From the NCBI GenBank assembly GCA_022791915.1, contig JAAWAB010000015.1, positions 1 to 64,000 on the forward strand: a DNA stretch of 64,000 nucleotides. The letters run 5' to 3'. The notes under the pieces are model-generated. The model was given only the letters and a program-made list of their open reading frames with translations, searched no databases and was not told where the DNA came from. The stretch comes from Clostridia bacterium. GTDB lineage: Bacteria > Bacillota > Clostridia > Christensenellales > Pumilibacteraceae. The position numbers were made by a program, and so were the translations under genes. This document shows positions 28,033 through 39,000 of this stretch, piece by piece. Position 1 is the first letter of the stretch. Each line of letters starts with the position of its first letter.

Positions 28033-30033
28033 ATGAGTAAAGAGAAAATGCGTAAGATACTGCTTTGCATTCTCCTGGTTGCATGGGGAACGAGTTGTTT
28101 GCTTGTGCTGGGTTCCTGTTCTTTTTTGCGTCCTTCGATAGGATTTACTTTGAATGACGACAGAGAGAGTTACAGCGTCAGTTGGGTATCGTCATCCGCT
28201 TCGGTGGTGGAAATCCCGTCGGAGTATAATGGAAAGCCCGTAACGGGTATTGCAAGCGGAGCGTTTACCGTACAGCTGTTTATGTCGAATTATAAAAACG
28301 GTATGTTTTTGCGGGAGCTGCATATTCCGTCGTCGATAACGGAAATTGCATCGGACGCATTTATAGACGAGAACAAAGAGCACATTGCGGTGGGCAGTGT
28401 GGAAAAAGTTTTTTACGGCGGAACGGCAGAGCAGTGGTTACGTATCTCTTTCGGTTCGTCGCCGCTTACAAGCGAAACGGAATTGTATTTTTCGGGCATA
28501 TTGCTCGAAGAACTGACGGTGCCCGAAGGGGTAACGGAAATCCCCGCGCGAGCGTTTAAGTCGTACCGAAGATTGCGGAAAGTACAACTATCCGATACCG
28601 TTACGGAAATAGGCGCAAGCGCGTTTTCGGGGTGCGGCATTACTTCGTTGACGCTTCCCGACAGTGTACGTACAGTGGGGGCAAGCGCGTTTTTCGGTTG
28701 TACGTCTTTGGAAAAAGCCGATTTGGGGCGTGTGGAAAAGATTGGTTCGAGCGTATTCGCCGCGTGCACTTCTCTTTCGGAAGCGGAGTTAAAGAATACG
28801 CGGATATCCGCATTGCCGTATGGGGCGTTTGAGAATTGCTATAATCTGTTGTCGGTGGTGATTCCGAGCATCGTTACGCAAATACACGAAGATGCGTTCA
28901 CGGGATGTGCAAAACTGGTGGAAGTGTATAATCTGTCTGCCGTTCCGTATGTGGGTACGCAAACAGTGCATACTTCCTTGGAAGAAAAAAGCATAATTTA
29001 CGCAAACGGGGATTTTGTGTTTTCGGACGGAAAAACAACCGATTGTCTGTTAAGTTATTACGGCGATTCGACTGCCGTGACGCTTCCCGCGAGCAAAAGC
29101 GGTAAACCGTATTCAGTTTGCGAAAAGGCTTTTTACCGAAACGACGGGATTGTTTCGTTGACGATTCCCGACGGTGTGTCTGCCGTGGGAGTGTCGGCGT
29201 TTGAAGGGTGTATCGCTTTGCAAAGCGTTTGCATGGGAAACGATGTGGAAACAATCGGAAAGCAAGCGTTTGCCGATTGCGATAATCTGCAAACCGTAAC
29301 ATTGAGCAACAGTCTTGCCACATTGGAAGAGCGCTCTTTTTATGATTGCACGTTGCTGGAAGATATGGATTTGCCGCAGTCGCTTGACTTTATCGGAGCG
29401 CAAGCATTCTATAATTGCCGAACACTGAAACACGTTGTCGTTTCTCCGCGCGTGGTTTCTTTGGGAAAGTACGCTTTTGCCGATTGTTCCGCTCTCGAAA
29501 GTGCGGAACTTTCCGAAGGGTTGCGGGAAGTAGGGGACTATGCGTTTACGCATTGCGTTGCTCTCAAAAACATAACGTTGCCCGAAAGCGTAACCGATTT
29601 GGGGCGTTTCGTGTTTTCCGGTTGTGCGTCGCTTGAAACGGTTGTGCTACCGCAGAATATCGATAGCATTCCCGATTATGCGTTCGAGGAGTGCTCGGCG
29701 CTTAAAAACATAAATTTTCCGAGAGGATTGAAATATATAGGTGATTTTTCGTTTAGGCGTTGCCGTTCGTTGGAAAGCGTAGTGTTGCCCGAGGGAGTTC
29801 TCCGTTTATCCTGGCGGACGTTCGAGGAGTGTTCGGCGCTTACTTACGTGTTTCTGCCGCAATCTCTGATGTCGTTGGGGTATCAAGGAATCGCGTTTTC
29901 CGTTTGCAATCAGTTGGAAACCGTTGGGTACGGCGGTACCGTGGAGCAGTGGCAAAACGTATCCGGCAGAGAAAAATTGGAGAGATATTGCGATATTGTC
30001 TGCACCGACGGAACGATTTCCCGTAATAGGTAA
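28033..30033 (+). CDS. BspA-type leucine-rich repeat lipoprotein
   Basis: A 666-residue exported protein. A basic N terminus and hydrophobic stretch end in a lipobox-like LGSC. Nearly all the rest is LRR_5/BspA repeats (about 23 residues, LPDSVxxVGxSAFxGCxxL style), broken by YGGTAEQW-type segments near residue 135 and again near the C terminus. Cell-surface adhesion or polymer binding is the usual inference. The ATG at 28033 is chosen because it gives a normal signal sequence; GTGs at 28000 and 28021 are in frame. It is shorter than, and lacks the peptidase domain of, the BspA protein at 5604. Confidence 0.85.
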   Translation: MSKEKMRKILLCILLVAWGTSCLLVLGSCSFLRPSIGFTLNDDRESYSVSWVSSSASVVEIPSEYNGKPVTGIASGAFTVQLFMSNYKNGMFLRELHIPSSITEIASDAFIDENKEHIAVGSVEKVFYGGTAEQWLRISFGSSPLTSETELYFSGILLEELTVPEGVTEIPARAFKSYRRLRKVQLSDTVTEIGASAFSGCGITSLTLPDSVRTVGASAFFGCTSLEKADLGRVEKIGSSVFAACTSLSEAELKNTRISALPYGAFENCYNLLSVVIPSIVTQIHEDAFTGCAKLVEVYNLSAVPYVGTQTVHTSLEEKSIIYANGDFVFSDGKTTDCLLSYYGDSTAVTLPASKSGKPYSVCEKAFYRNDGIVSLTIPDGVSAVGVSAFEGCIALQSVCMGNDVETIGKQAFADCDNLQTVTLSNSLATLEERSFYDCTLLEDMDLPQSLDFIGAQAFYNCRTLKHVVVSPRVVSLGKYAFADCSALESAELSEGLREVGDYAFTHCVALKNITLPESVTDLGRFVFSGCASLETVVLPQNIDSIPDYAFEECSALKNINFPRGLKYIGDFSFRRCRSLESVVLPEGVLRLSWRTFEECSALTYVFLPQSLMSLGYQGIAFSVCNQLETVGYGGTVEQWQNVSGREKLERYCDIVCTDGTISRNR

Positions 30034-30045
30034 ACGATTGTGTAC

Positions 30046-30074
30046 GTCGCCCGTTTCGGGCGACTACTTTTTTT
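30046..30074 (+). terminator. Terminator after the BspA lipoprotein gene
   Basis: GTCGCCCG-TTT-CGGGCGAC (30046-30064) is a perfect 8-bp stem followed by TAC and seven T. Confidence 0.92.
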
Positions 30075-30093
30075 ACGGGAAAGGCGAAAATGT

Positions 30094-30122
30094 TTGACCG
30101 TTCGGCGGGAAAATGATATAAT
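30094..30122 (+). promoter_or_regulatory. Promoter of the purine operon
   Basis: TTGACC (30094-30099), 17-bp spacer ending in TGA, TATAAT (30117-30122). Predicted start near 30129, leader about 37 nt. The leader is too short for a purine riboswitch and I saw no clear PurR box. Confidence 0.85.
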
Positions 30123-30165
30123 AAAAAAGTATTTATTTCCGTACGGGAGGTCGTTGTATATTTCT

Positions 30166-30651
30166 ATGAAAGCAGCCGTTGTAATGGGTAGCAAATCGGA
30201 TTTCGAGGTGGTAAAACCGTGTCTTGCCGCGCTTACAAAATTCGGCGTACAAGCCGAAGTGCGGGTAATCAGCGCGCACCGAACGCCCGAACAGGCGCAT
30301 GCGTTTGCCGCAAACGCCCAACAGAACGGAATCGAAGTGCTTATCGGTGTGGCGGGGAAGGCGGCGCACCTTGCGGGTGTGCTCGCGGCGAGCACCGTGT
30401 TGCCCGTAATCGCACTTCCCGTACAAACTTCCATGATGGGCGGACTGGATAGTCTTTTGAGCATGGTGCAGATGCCGAGCGGTATTCCCGTGGCAACGGT
30501 GGGCGTGAATGCGGGTGAAAACGCAGGACTTTTGGCGGTGCAGATACTCTCGCTCAAATATCCCGCGCTTGCCGAAAAAATGAAAGCGTACAAAGAAGAA
30601 ATGCGTTGTAAAATCGAAAAAGACGACGCCGAACTGCAAAAACAAATTTAA
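30166..30651 (+). CDS. purE: N5-carboxyaminoimidazole ribonucleotide mutase (PurE)
   Basis: Forms CAIR in de novo purine synthesis. It has 161 residues. MGSKSDFEVV, ISAHRTPEQ and GKAAHLAGV form the nucleotide site. Whether it works as the class I mutase (needing PurK) or the class II carboxylase cannot be settled; no purK is in the window. The ATG at 30166 is 15 nt after GGGAGG, longer than usual; an in-frame TTG at 30154 would be too close. First gene of the operon. Confidence 0.95.
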   Translation: MKAAVVMGSKSDFEVVKPCLAALTKFGVQAEVRVISAHRTPEQAHAFAANAQQNGIEVLIGVAGKAAHLAGVLAASTVLPVIALPVQTSMMGGLDSLLSMVQMPSGIPVATVGVNAGENAGLLAVQILSLKYPALAEKMKAYKEEMRCKIEKDDAELQKQI

Positions 30652-30703
30652 TAAAGTAACGGCGCGCTTATGATATAGGGCGCGGCGCAAAGGAGAAACA
30701 GAC

Positions 30704-31417
30704 ATGAAGGTAACCAAAGGCGAACAGCTGTACGAAGGCAAGGCGAAAAAGGTTTTTGCCACGAGCGACCCCGACATTGTGCTGGTGGCGTATAAAGACG
30801 ACGCCACGGCGTTCAACGGACTCAAAAAGGGCACCATTTTGGGCAAAGGCGTGGTGAATAACCGCATGAGCAATCACATGTTCCGTCGGCTCGAACAGGC
30901 GGGCGTGCCCACGCACTACGTGGAAGAATTATCCGAACGCGAAACGCTTGTCAAAAAAGTGGAAATCGTTCCGCTGGAAGTGATTATCCGCAATATTGCG
31001 GCGGGCAGTATGAGCAAGCGATTGGGAATCGAAGAAGGCACGGCGCTTAAATGCCCCGTGCTCGAATTCTCATATAAAAACGACGAACTGGGCGACCCGA
31101 TGATTAACGATTATCATGCTATCGGTATGGGAATTGCCACACGCGAAGATATTGATACCATTTCCGACCTTGCTTTCAAAGTAAACGCTTTTATGATTGA
31201 CTATTTCCGCAAGCTGAACATCGACCTTGTGGACTTTAAGTTGGAATTCGGCAGATATCACGGCAAGATTATTCTCGCCGACGAAATCAGCCCCGATACC
31301 TGCCGTTTTTGGGACAGTACTACCAAAGAAAAATTGGACAAAGACCGTTTTCGCAGAGATATGGGCGGCGTAGAAGAAGCGTACGCCGAAATGATGCGCA
31401 GATTGGGATTGAACTGA
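30704..31417 (+). CDS. purC: SAICAR synthetase
   Basis: Joins aspartate to CAIR with ATP to give SAICAR. It has 237 residues, the normal bacterial size. Signatures are [10 protein letters not shown] at the N terminus, [10 protein letters not shown] and [28 protein letters not shown]. It lies 52 bp after purE and 33 bp before purM; in many clostridial operons purF sits exactly in this second gap but is absent here. Confidence 0.97.
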   Translation: MKVTKGEQLYEGKAKKVFATSDPDIVLVAYKDDATAFNGLKKGTILGKGVVNNRMSNHMFRRLEQAGVPTHYVEELSERETLVKKVEIVPLEVIIRNIAAGSMSKRLGIEEGTALKCPVLEFSYKNDELGDPMINDYHAIGMGIATREDIDTISDLAFKVNAFMIDYFRKLNIDLVDFKLEFGRYHGKIILADEISPDTCRFWDSTTKEKLDKDRFRRDMGGVEEAYAEMMRRLGLN

Positions 31418-31450
31418 TTTTACAACAGAGATATATCCGAGAGGTAAAAA

Positions 31451-32479
31451 ATGGATTATAAAGAAGCGGGCGTAGACGTAACGGCAGGCTATAAAGCCGT
31501 GGAACTGATGAAAAAGCACGTGAAATCGACTTTCGATAAAAACGTGATAGGCGATTTGGGGTCGTTCGGCGGATTCTATTCCGTGGGCGATTATATGAGC
31601 GGCGAGCCTGTTTTAGTGGCGGGCACCGACGGCGTGGGCACCAAACTCAAATATGCGTTTATTGCCGATAAGCACAATACCGTGGGTATCGACTGCGTGG
31701 CAATGTGCGTGAACGACGTGGTGTGCCAGGGTGCCAAACCGCTGTTGTTTCTCGACTATATGGCGGTGGGAAAATTGTTTCCCGAGCAGGCGGAGCAGAT
31801 TGTATCGGGTGTGGCGGAAGGTTGCCGAATGGCGGGTTGCGCGCTCATAGGCGGCGAAACCGCCGAAATGCCCGGCTTTTATTCGGTGGGCGAATACGAC
31901 CTTGCCGGTTTCTCGGTGGGGATTGTGGATAAGAATAAAGCAATTACGGGTGCGAATATCCAAGCGGGCGACGCGCTTATAGGGCTACGCAGCAGCGGCA
32001 TACACAGCAACGGATTTTCGTTGGTGCGCAAATTGTTCGGCGAAGAGAAAGAAAAACTCACTTCGTTTGTGCCCGCGCTCGGCAAAACGCTTTTGGAAGA
32101 AGTGCTTACGCCCACGCGTATTTATGTGAAAACGGCGCTTTCGCTCATTGCGGAGTATCCCGTAAAGGGAATCGCGCACATCACGGGCGGCGGCTTTATA
32201 GAAAACGTGCCGCGCATGTTCCCCAAAGGAATCGGGTGCGAAATCGATTGCAAAGCCTACGACCGTTTGCCTGTGTTCGATATGCTCAAAGAAAAATCGG
32301 GACTACCCGACAGCAAGCTGTACAACACGTTCAATATGGGTATCGGCATGGTGTTATGCGTGCCCGAGTCGGCGGCTGCGAATGTGATGAAAGCGGCGGA
32401 AGCGTTGGGAGAGAAGGCGTACCGCATAGGTAAAACCGTAGAAGGAGAAGGCGTAAAACTTCTCGGAATCGATAAGTAA
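31451..32479 (+). CDS. purM: Phosphoribosylformylglycinamidine cyclo-ligase
   Basis: Closes the imidazole ring, FGAM to AIR. It has 342 residues. [11 protein letters not shown] at the N terminus, [26 protein letters not shown] and [14 protein letters not shown] are PurM signatures; [13 protein letters not shown] lies in the C-terminal domain. SD GAGAGG. Its stop is directly followed by the purN ATG. Confidence 0.97.
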   Translation: MDYKEAGVDVTAGYKAVELMKKHVKSTFDKNVIGDLGSFGGFYSVGDYMSGEPVLVAGTDGVGTKLKYAFIADKHNTVGIDCVAMCVNDVVCQGAKPLLFLDYMAVGKLFPEQAEQIVSGVAEGCRMAGCALIGGETAEMPGFYSVGEYDLAGFSVGIVDKNKAITGANIQAGDALIGLRSSGIHSNGFSLVRKLFGEEKEKLTSFVPALGKTLLEEVLTPTRIYVKTALSLIAEYPVKGIAHITGGGFIENVPRMFPKGIGCEIDCKAYDRLPVFDMLKEKSGLPDSKLYNTFNMGIGMVLCVPESAAANVMKAAEALGEKAYRIGKTVEGEGVKLLGIDK

Positions 32480-33118
32480 ATGACGGCACGGAACAGAAAA
32501 AAGAATCTGGTTGTGCTCGTATCGGGCGGCGGCAGTAATTTTGCCGCCATATTGGAGAGCATAGACCGCGGCGAAATTAACGGCGAAGTGAAAGCGGTGA
32601 TTTCTTCCAACGCACAGGCTTACGCGCTTACGCGTGCGCGGGAGCGCGGAATTCCCGCCTACGTATGCGCCCGTAAAGATTACGAAAGCGGCGAGGCGCG
32701 CGACAGAGAAATTTTGCGCCTTTTGCGCGAATACAATACAGACTATTGCCTGTTTGCGGGTTATCTCGGTATTGTGTCCTCTTTTCTCATCGACGCGTAT
32801 CCGTATCGGCTTATCAATATTCACCCTGCGCTTTTGCCCAAATTCGGCGGCAAAGGCTTTTTCGGCATACACGTGCACGAGGCGGTGCTTGCGGCGGGAG
32901 AGCGCGAGAGCGGCGCCACGGTACACTATGTAGACCACGGAACCGATACGGGGCTGATTATCGCACAGCGCAAAACGGAAGTTTTGCCGTCCGATACGCC
33001 GCAGTCGTTGCAACAACGGATTCTCGATACAATCGAACATAAACTGTTTCCCGAAGTGGTGGCGCTGTTGTGCGACGACAGGGTGGTTGTGTCCGACGGT
33101 AAAGTACTGATAAAATAA
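32480..33118 (+). CDS. purN: Phosphoribosylglycinamide formyltransferase
   Basis: Transfers a formyl group from 10-formyl-THF to GAR. It has 212 residues. The N-terminal VSGGGSNF, NIHPALLPKFGGKGFFG (catalytic N-x-H) and HYVDHGTDTG with the conserved Asp are as in PurN. It starts on the base after the purM stop and has little SD of its own, so translation is probably coupled to purM. Confidence 0.96.
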   Translation: MTARNRKKNLVVLVSGGGSNFAAILESIDRGEINGEVKAVISSNAQAYALTRARERGIPAYVCARKDYESGEARDREILRLLREYNTDYCLFAGYLGIVSSFLIDAYPYRLINIHPALLPKFGGKGFFGIHVHEAVLAAGERESGATVHYVDHGTDTGLIIAQRKTEVLPSDTPQSLQQRILDTIEHKLFPEVVALLCDDRVVVSDGKVLIK

Positions 33119-33153
33119 CTCGTGCCGATGCGGCATAAAAGGAGAAAAACGAT

Positions 33154-34692
33154 ATGAAGAAAAGAGCGCTAATCAGTGTGAGCGACAAAACGGGCGTGGT
33201 GGAATTTGCCCGTGATTTGACCAATCTCGGCTATGAGATTATTTCTACGGGCGGTACCGCAAAGGCGCTTACCGACGCGGGAATAAAGAATATCGGTATC
33301 AGCGATATCACGGGATTCCCCGAGTGCTTGGACGGCAGAGTAAAAACGCTTCACCCCGCAGTACATGCGGGACTTCTTGCGCGCAGAGATAAGCGCGAGC
33401 ACATGCAGCAGTTGCAAGAGCTGAACATCAACACAATCGACGTGGTGGCAGTGAATTTGTATCCTTTTAAGCAGACGATTCTAAAAGAAGGCACCACGCT
33501 GGAAGAAGCGATTGAAAACATAGACATCGGCGGACCCACCATGTTGCGGAGTGCGGCGAAGAATTACCGGGACGTTTGCGTTGTGGTAGACCCTGCCGAC
33601 TATGCGGGCGTAATCGAACGCATGAAAGCGGGCACGTTGGACACCGACTATAAGTTCGGACTGATGTACAAAGTGTTTCAGCACACCGCCGTATACGATA
33701 CCATGATTTCCACCTATATGCGCGAAAAACTGGGAATCCGTTTCCCCGAACAAATCACGTTTGCCTACGAGAAAAAGCAGAATATGCGCTACGGCGAAAA
33801 TCCTCAACAGGGTGCCGCTTTCTATGCCGAAGCGTTGCCCGTTACGGGTTCGTTGCCGCAAGCACAGCAGTATCAGGGCAAGGAGTTGAGCTACAACAAC
33901 ATAAACGACACCAACGGCGCGCTCGATTTGTTGCATGAATTTTCCGAGATTGCGGTGGTGGCGTGCAAGCATGCCAATCCGTGCGGCGTGGGTACGGGCA
34001 AAACGGTGCTCGAAGCATATAAAACGGCATACGAGTGCGACCCCGTAAGTATTTTCGGCGGCATTGTGGCGGTCAATCGCCCCGTAGACGCGCAAACGGC
34101 GCAGGAAATGGTTAAAATCTTTTTGGAGATTGTGATTGCGCCCGATTTCACGCCCGAAGCGCTCGAAGTGTTTAAGGCAAAACCCAATCTGCGCGTACTC
34201 AAACTCGAAAATATCTGCGCTCCGTTTAACCGCAACGCATACGACATGAAAAAAGTATACGGCGGTTTACTTATTCAGGACAAAGACCTTTCGCTTTACG
34301 AACAAGCGGACGTAAAAGTTGTAACCAAGCGCGAACCCACAAAAGAAGAATACAAACAACTCGAATTTGCCTATAAGGTGGTAAAGCACGCAAAAAGTAA
34401 TGCCATAGCGCTTGCCAAAGGGAATGCGGCAATCGGCGTGGGCGGCGGACAGACCAATCGAATCTGGGCGGCGCAACAGGCAATCGAACATGCGGGCGAG
34501 AGAGCAAACGGCGCGGTTATGGCGTCCGACGCGTTTTTCCCGTTCCCCGATTGCGTGGAAGCGGCGGCAAAAGCGGGCATTACCGCCATTATTCAGCCGG
34601 GCGGCTCGGTGCGCGATAACGAGAGCATTGAAGCGTGCGACAAAGCGGGCATTGCCATGCTGTTTGTGGGGCAGCGCCACTTTAAGCACTAA
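33154..34692 (+). CDS. purH: Bifunctional AICAR formyltransferase/IMP cyclohydrolase
   Basis: Catalyses the last two steps to IMP. It has 512 residues. The N-terminal MGS-like cyclohydrolase domain has STGGTAKAL and [13 protein letters not shown]; the formyltransferase domain has the CKHANPCG Lys-His motif and ends in GQRHFKH. SD AAAAGGAGA. Confidence 0.98.
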   Translation: MKKRALISVSDKTGVVEFARDLTNLGYEIISTGGTAKALTDAGIKNIGISDITGFPECLDGRVKTLHPAVHAGLLARRDKREHMQQLQELNINTIDVVAVNLYPFKQTILKEGTTLEEAIENIDIGGPTMLRSAAKNYRDVCVVVDPADYAGVIERMKAGTLDTDYKFGLMYKVFQHTAVYDTMISTYMREKLGIRFPEQITFAYEKKQNMRYGENPQQGAAFYAEALPVTGSLPQAQQYQGKELSYNNINDTNGALDLLHEFSEIAVVACKHANPCGVGTGKTVLEAYKTAYECDPVSIFGGIVAVNRPVDAQTAQEMVKIFLEIVIAPDFTPEALEVFKAKPNLRVLKLENICAPFNRNAYDMKKVYGGLLIQDKDLSLYEQADVKVVTKREPTKEEYKQLEFAYKVVKHAKSNAIALAKGNAAIGVGGGQTNRIWAAQQAIEHAGERANGAVMASDAFFPFPDCVEAAAKAGITAIIQPGGSVRDNESIEACDKAGIAMLFVGQRHFKH

Positions 34693-34754
34693 AAACACAA
34701 ATTGCGAAATATACAAATAGGTTGCGCAGCAAACCAAATCAGGAGAAAAACGGT

Positions 34755-36050
34755 ATGTCGGAAAATCGGCAAAACGACAAACAGAACGTGCTCGTTGTGG
34801 GCGGTGGCGGGAGAGAACACGCTATTGTTTATGCGCTGAAAAAAAGCGTGCGGGTAGGTAAACTTTATTGTATTCCCGGCAATGCGGGCATTGCGGCGGT
34901 GGCGGAATGTCACCCGGAAATCAAGGCGACGGAAATAGAAAAAATCGTACAATTTGTGTGCGCGCACGAAGATATTGCGCTCACGGTGGTAGCGCCCGAC
35001 GACCCGCTCGCGCTGGGGTTGGTAGACCGATTGGAAAGCGTGGGCAAACGGGCGTTCGGTCCGCATGCGAATGCCGCAATCATAGAGGCGAGCAAGGTGT
35101 TTTCCAAAAATCTGATGCGCAAATATTCTATTCCTACGGCGGCTTACGAAACGTTTTCTTCGTACGAACAAGCGGCGGAATACGTGAAAACCTGCCCGAT
35201 ACCCACCGTTATCAAAGCGGACGGATTGGCGCTTGGCAAAGGCGTGATTATTGCGTCTACGCGCGAAGAAGCGCAGGCGGGGCTTAAAGAGATTATGCTG
35301 GATAAAGCGTTCGGCTCTGCGGGCGCAAACGTGGTGATAGAAGAATTTCTCACGGGATTTGAAGTGAGCGTGCTTGCGTTTACCGACGGCAAAACCATAC
35401 TGCCCATGGCGTCCAGTCAGGACCACAAGCGGGCGCTTGACGGCGACAAGGGACTCAATACGGGCGGTATGGGAACGTTCAGTCCGCAAAACAAGTACAC
35501 GCCCGAAATGGCGGAACGCGCCATGCAAACGGTGTTTGTTCCCACAATCCGCGCGCTGGAAAAAGAAGGGCGCACCTTTAAGGGGGTGCTGTATTTCGGA
35601 CTCATGGTGTCGGATACGGGGGATATTAAAGTGCTCGAATACAACGCACGGTTCGGCGACCCCGAAGCGCAGGTGATTTTGCCGCGACTGAAAAACGATA
35701 TTTTAGACGTGTTCGACGCCTGCATATACGGAACGCTGGATAAAGTGACGCTTAATTGGGACGAGCGCGCCGCAGTGTGTGTGGTGGCGGCGAGCGGCGG
35801 ATACCCGCTTGCATACGAGAAGGGCAAAAAAATCACGTTCGGCAATTTGGATTCGGATGTTATCGTCTTTCATGCAGGCACGGCGTTTTGCCCCGATTGC
35901 GGCGAAATCGTCACGGTGGGCGGCAGAGTGTTGGGTGTTACGGCATTGGGCGCTACGCTTTCCGACGCCAAACAAAAGGCGTATGAAAATATCAAAAAGA
36001 TTTCCTTTGACGGCATGTTTTACCGCAAAGATATTTGCAAAGACGCATAA
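34755..36050 (+). CDS. purD: Phosphoribosylamine-glycine ligase
   Basis: Joins glycine to phosphoribosylamine with ATP (second pathway step). It has 431 residues. [10 protein letters not shown] at the N terminus, the ATP-grasp segment [29 protein letters not shown] and [13 protein letters not shown] are classic PurD motifs. The ATG at 34755 follows AGGAG; an in-frame ATG 11 codons upstream is not preceded by an SD. Confidence 0.97.
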   Translation: MSENRQNDKQNVLVVGGGGREHAIVYALKKSVRVGKLYCIPGNAGIAAVAECHPEIKATEIEKIVQFVCAHEDIALTVVAPDDPLALGLVDRLESVGKRAFGPHANAAIIEASKVFSKNLMRKYSIPTAAYETFSSYEQAAEYVKTCPIPTVIKADGLALGKGVIIASTREEAQAGLKEIMLDKAFGSAGANVVIEEFLTGFEVSVLAFTDGKTILPMASSQDHKRALDGDKGLNTGGMGTFSPQNKYTPEMAERAMQTVFVPTIRALEKEGRTFKGVLYFGLMVSDTGDIKVLEYNARFGDPEAQVILPRLKNDILDVFDACIYGTLDKVTLNWDERAAVCVVAASGGYPLAYEKGKKITFGNLDSDVIVFHAGTAFCPDCGEIVTVGGRVLGVTALGATLSDAKQKAYENIKKISFDGMFYRKDICKDA

Positions 36051-36086
36051 TAAGTAAAAGAGAAAGAGCATAAAAGGAATCGGAGT

Positions 36087-39000
36087 ATGATAAAGAGAAT
36101 TTTTGTTGAAAAGAAGAAAGGACTGCGCCACAGCGCCGACAAAATCAAGTCGGACGTGAAAGGCGTTCTCGGCATTCAGGCGACGTTTGTGCGCGTGTTT
36201 TTGCGCTACGACGTGGAAGGACTGGAAGGAGAAGATTTTGACCGCGCCGTTATGTCGGTATTTTCCGAGCCGCCCGTAGACAACGTATATTTCGAGTCGT
36301 TGCCGCCCGTAGACGCCGAATGGATTTATTCCGAATATCTGCCGGGGCAATACGATCAGCGCGCCGACAGCGCGGCGCAATGCGTGCAAATGCTCACATT
36401 GGGCGCCCGTCCGCTTATTCGTTGCGCCACGGTGTATGCGTTCGGCGGTATTACGGCGGTGCAGAGAGAAAAAATTTCTTCTTATTTGATAAACCCCGTG
36501 GAAGCGCGTCCCGCGTCGGCGGAAAAGCCCGAAACGCTCCGTCAGGTGTACGACGAGCCGCAACCGCCCCGCATGGTGGAAGGCTTTGTGGATTTCGACG
36601 AGGACCGCATGAAAAAGTTTCATGCCGAAAACGGGTTTGCCATGAGCGTTGCCGATTTGCTGTTCGTGCAGGCGCATTTTCGCTCGCAACTGCGCAATCC
36701 CACCGAAACCGAACTGAAAGTAATCGACACGTATTGGTCGGACCACTGCCGACACACTACGTTTTTAACGGCGTTGCAATCGGTGAAAATTAAGAGCGAC
36801 AATCCCGCTATCGAAAAGGCGTATAACACGTATCTGCAACTTTTCAACGAACATCACAAGGGGCGTCCAGATAAATATCCGTCGCTTATGGATATTGCTA
36901 CCATAGGCGTGCGCGAACTCAAAAAGCAGGGCAAACTCGACAATCTCGACGCATCCGAAGAAATCAACGCCTGTTCCATCAAGGTGACTGCCGAAGTAGA
37001 CGGAAAGCCCGAACAGTGGTTGGTGATGTTCAAAAACGAAACGCACAATCATCCTACCGAAATCGAACCGTTCGGCGGCGCGGCAACCTGTTTGGGCGGC
37101 GCTATCCGCGACCCGCTTTCGGGCAGAGTATATGTGTATCAGGCAATGCGCGTTACGGGTGCGGCGGATATCACCGAGTCGTATGAAAAAACGTTGAAAG
37201 GCAAATTGCCGCAACGCGTGATTTCCAAAACGGCGGCGGCAGGTTTTTCGAGCTACGGAAACCAAATCGGACTTGCTACGGGCGGCGTGCACGAGGTGTA
37301 TCACCCCGGCTATGTGGCAAAGCGACTGGAAACGGGATTTGTGGTGGGTGCGGCGCCCGCCGAAAACGTGGTGCGTTCGGTGCCCGAAAAAGGGGACGTT
37401 GTTTTACTGATAGGCGGTGCTACGGGCAGGGACGGTTGCGGCGGCGCTACGGGTTCGAGTAAGGCGCACACCGAAAAAAGTTTGGATACTTGCGGCGCCG
37501 AAGTGCAGAAAGGCAATCCGCTTACCGAGCGCAAAATTCAGCGTTTATTCCGTAACGGCGAAGTTACGCGGCTGATTAAGCGTTGCAACGATTTCGGCGC
37601 GGGCGGCGTGAGCGTGGCAATCGGCGAATTGAGTCCCGGGCTGGATATCGATTTGGACGCGGTTCCCAAAAAGTATTACGGCTTGACTGCCACCGAACTT
37701 GCCATAAGCGAGAGCCAAGAGCGCATGGCGGTGGTGGTACGCGCCGAAGACGAACAAAAAATGGCAGAGTTGTGTGACCGCGAAAATCTTACGGCAACCC
37801 GTGTGGCAACGGTAACCGACCTTGCGCGCATGCGCATGTTCTGCGGCGGCAATCTTGTGGTGGATTTACCGCGCAAATTTTTAGACAGCAACGGTGTGCG
37901 GCAACAGACCGACGTTGTTATCAAAGACGACAACGTGAAATTTTTTGATACGCTGCCCAAAGAAATCGAAACGGCAATCAAAAAGGGGGACATGGCGGCG
38001 GCGGTTAAAGCTACGCTTTCCGAACTCAACGTGTGCTCGCAAAAAGGCTTGGGCGAAATCTTCGATTCCACCATCGGCGCGGGGTCGGTGCTTATGCCGT
38101 TCGGAGGCAAGTATCAGCTTACGCCTTCGGTTGCTATGGCGGCGTTGTTGCCTACAAGCGGCATTACCGATACCGCAACGGTATGCGCCTACGGGTTCGA
38201 CCCCTATTTAATGAGCGAATCTCCGTTTGTAGGCGCCGTATATTCGGTGCTCACAAGCGTGGTGAAGGCGGTGTGTGCGGGTGCGCCCGTAGGGAGTATC
38301 CGCCTTACGTTGCAGGAATTTTTTGAAAGAGTGAACGCCGACCCCGTGCGGTGGGGCAAACCTACGGCGGCGCTTTTGGGCGCGCTTACTGCGCAACTCG
38401 GGCTGGGGCTGGGCGCAATCGGCGGAAAAGATTCCATGAGCGGCAGTTTTGAGAAAATCGACGTACCGCCTACGCTTATATCGTTTGCGTTGGGCGTAAC
38501 CAAAGCGCAGAACGTAATAGACAACGTGTTGCGCGGCGGAGAAAAGGTGTACCGCTTGCGTCTGAAAACGGATAAATTCGGTATGCCCGATTTTGAGCAC
38601 ACGCTCGAACTTCTTAAATTGTTGTCGGGTGAAATCGCACGCGGCAGAGTGAAATTCGCCACGGTTGCCGAACAAGGCGGTGCGGCGGCGGCAATCATTA
38701 AGAGCGCGCTCGGAAACAAAATGGGCTTCCGCTTTGCGCATAAAGACACGCGCAATCTGTTTTTGCCCCGTCTGGGCGATATTTTGGTGGCGCTTTCTTC
38801 TCCCGACGATTTTGTGGGATACGACCCCGAATATATAGGAGAAACGACGGACGACGGCAAGATTGTGTTTGCCGCGCAAGAGAATGCCGAACTGACCGCA
38901 GATATGGCGGCAGAGGCTTTTCTCGGTAAGTTGGACGGGGTGTATCCCGTTACCGCACAGGCGTTCGGCAAAGCCGAAAACGTGACGTATACGGGCGGTA

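Noticed and set aside
30123..30165. Purine riboswitch ahead of purE
   Set aside because: The predicted leader is about 37 nt, too short for the purine aptamer, and no paired loop-loop motif is present.
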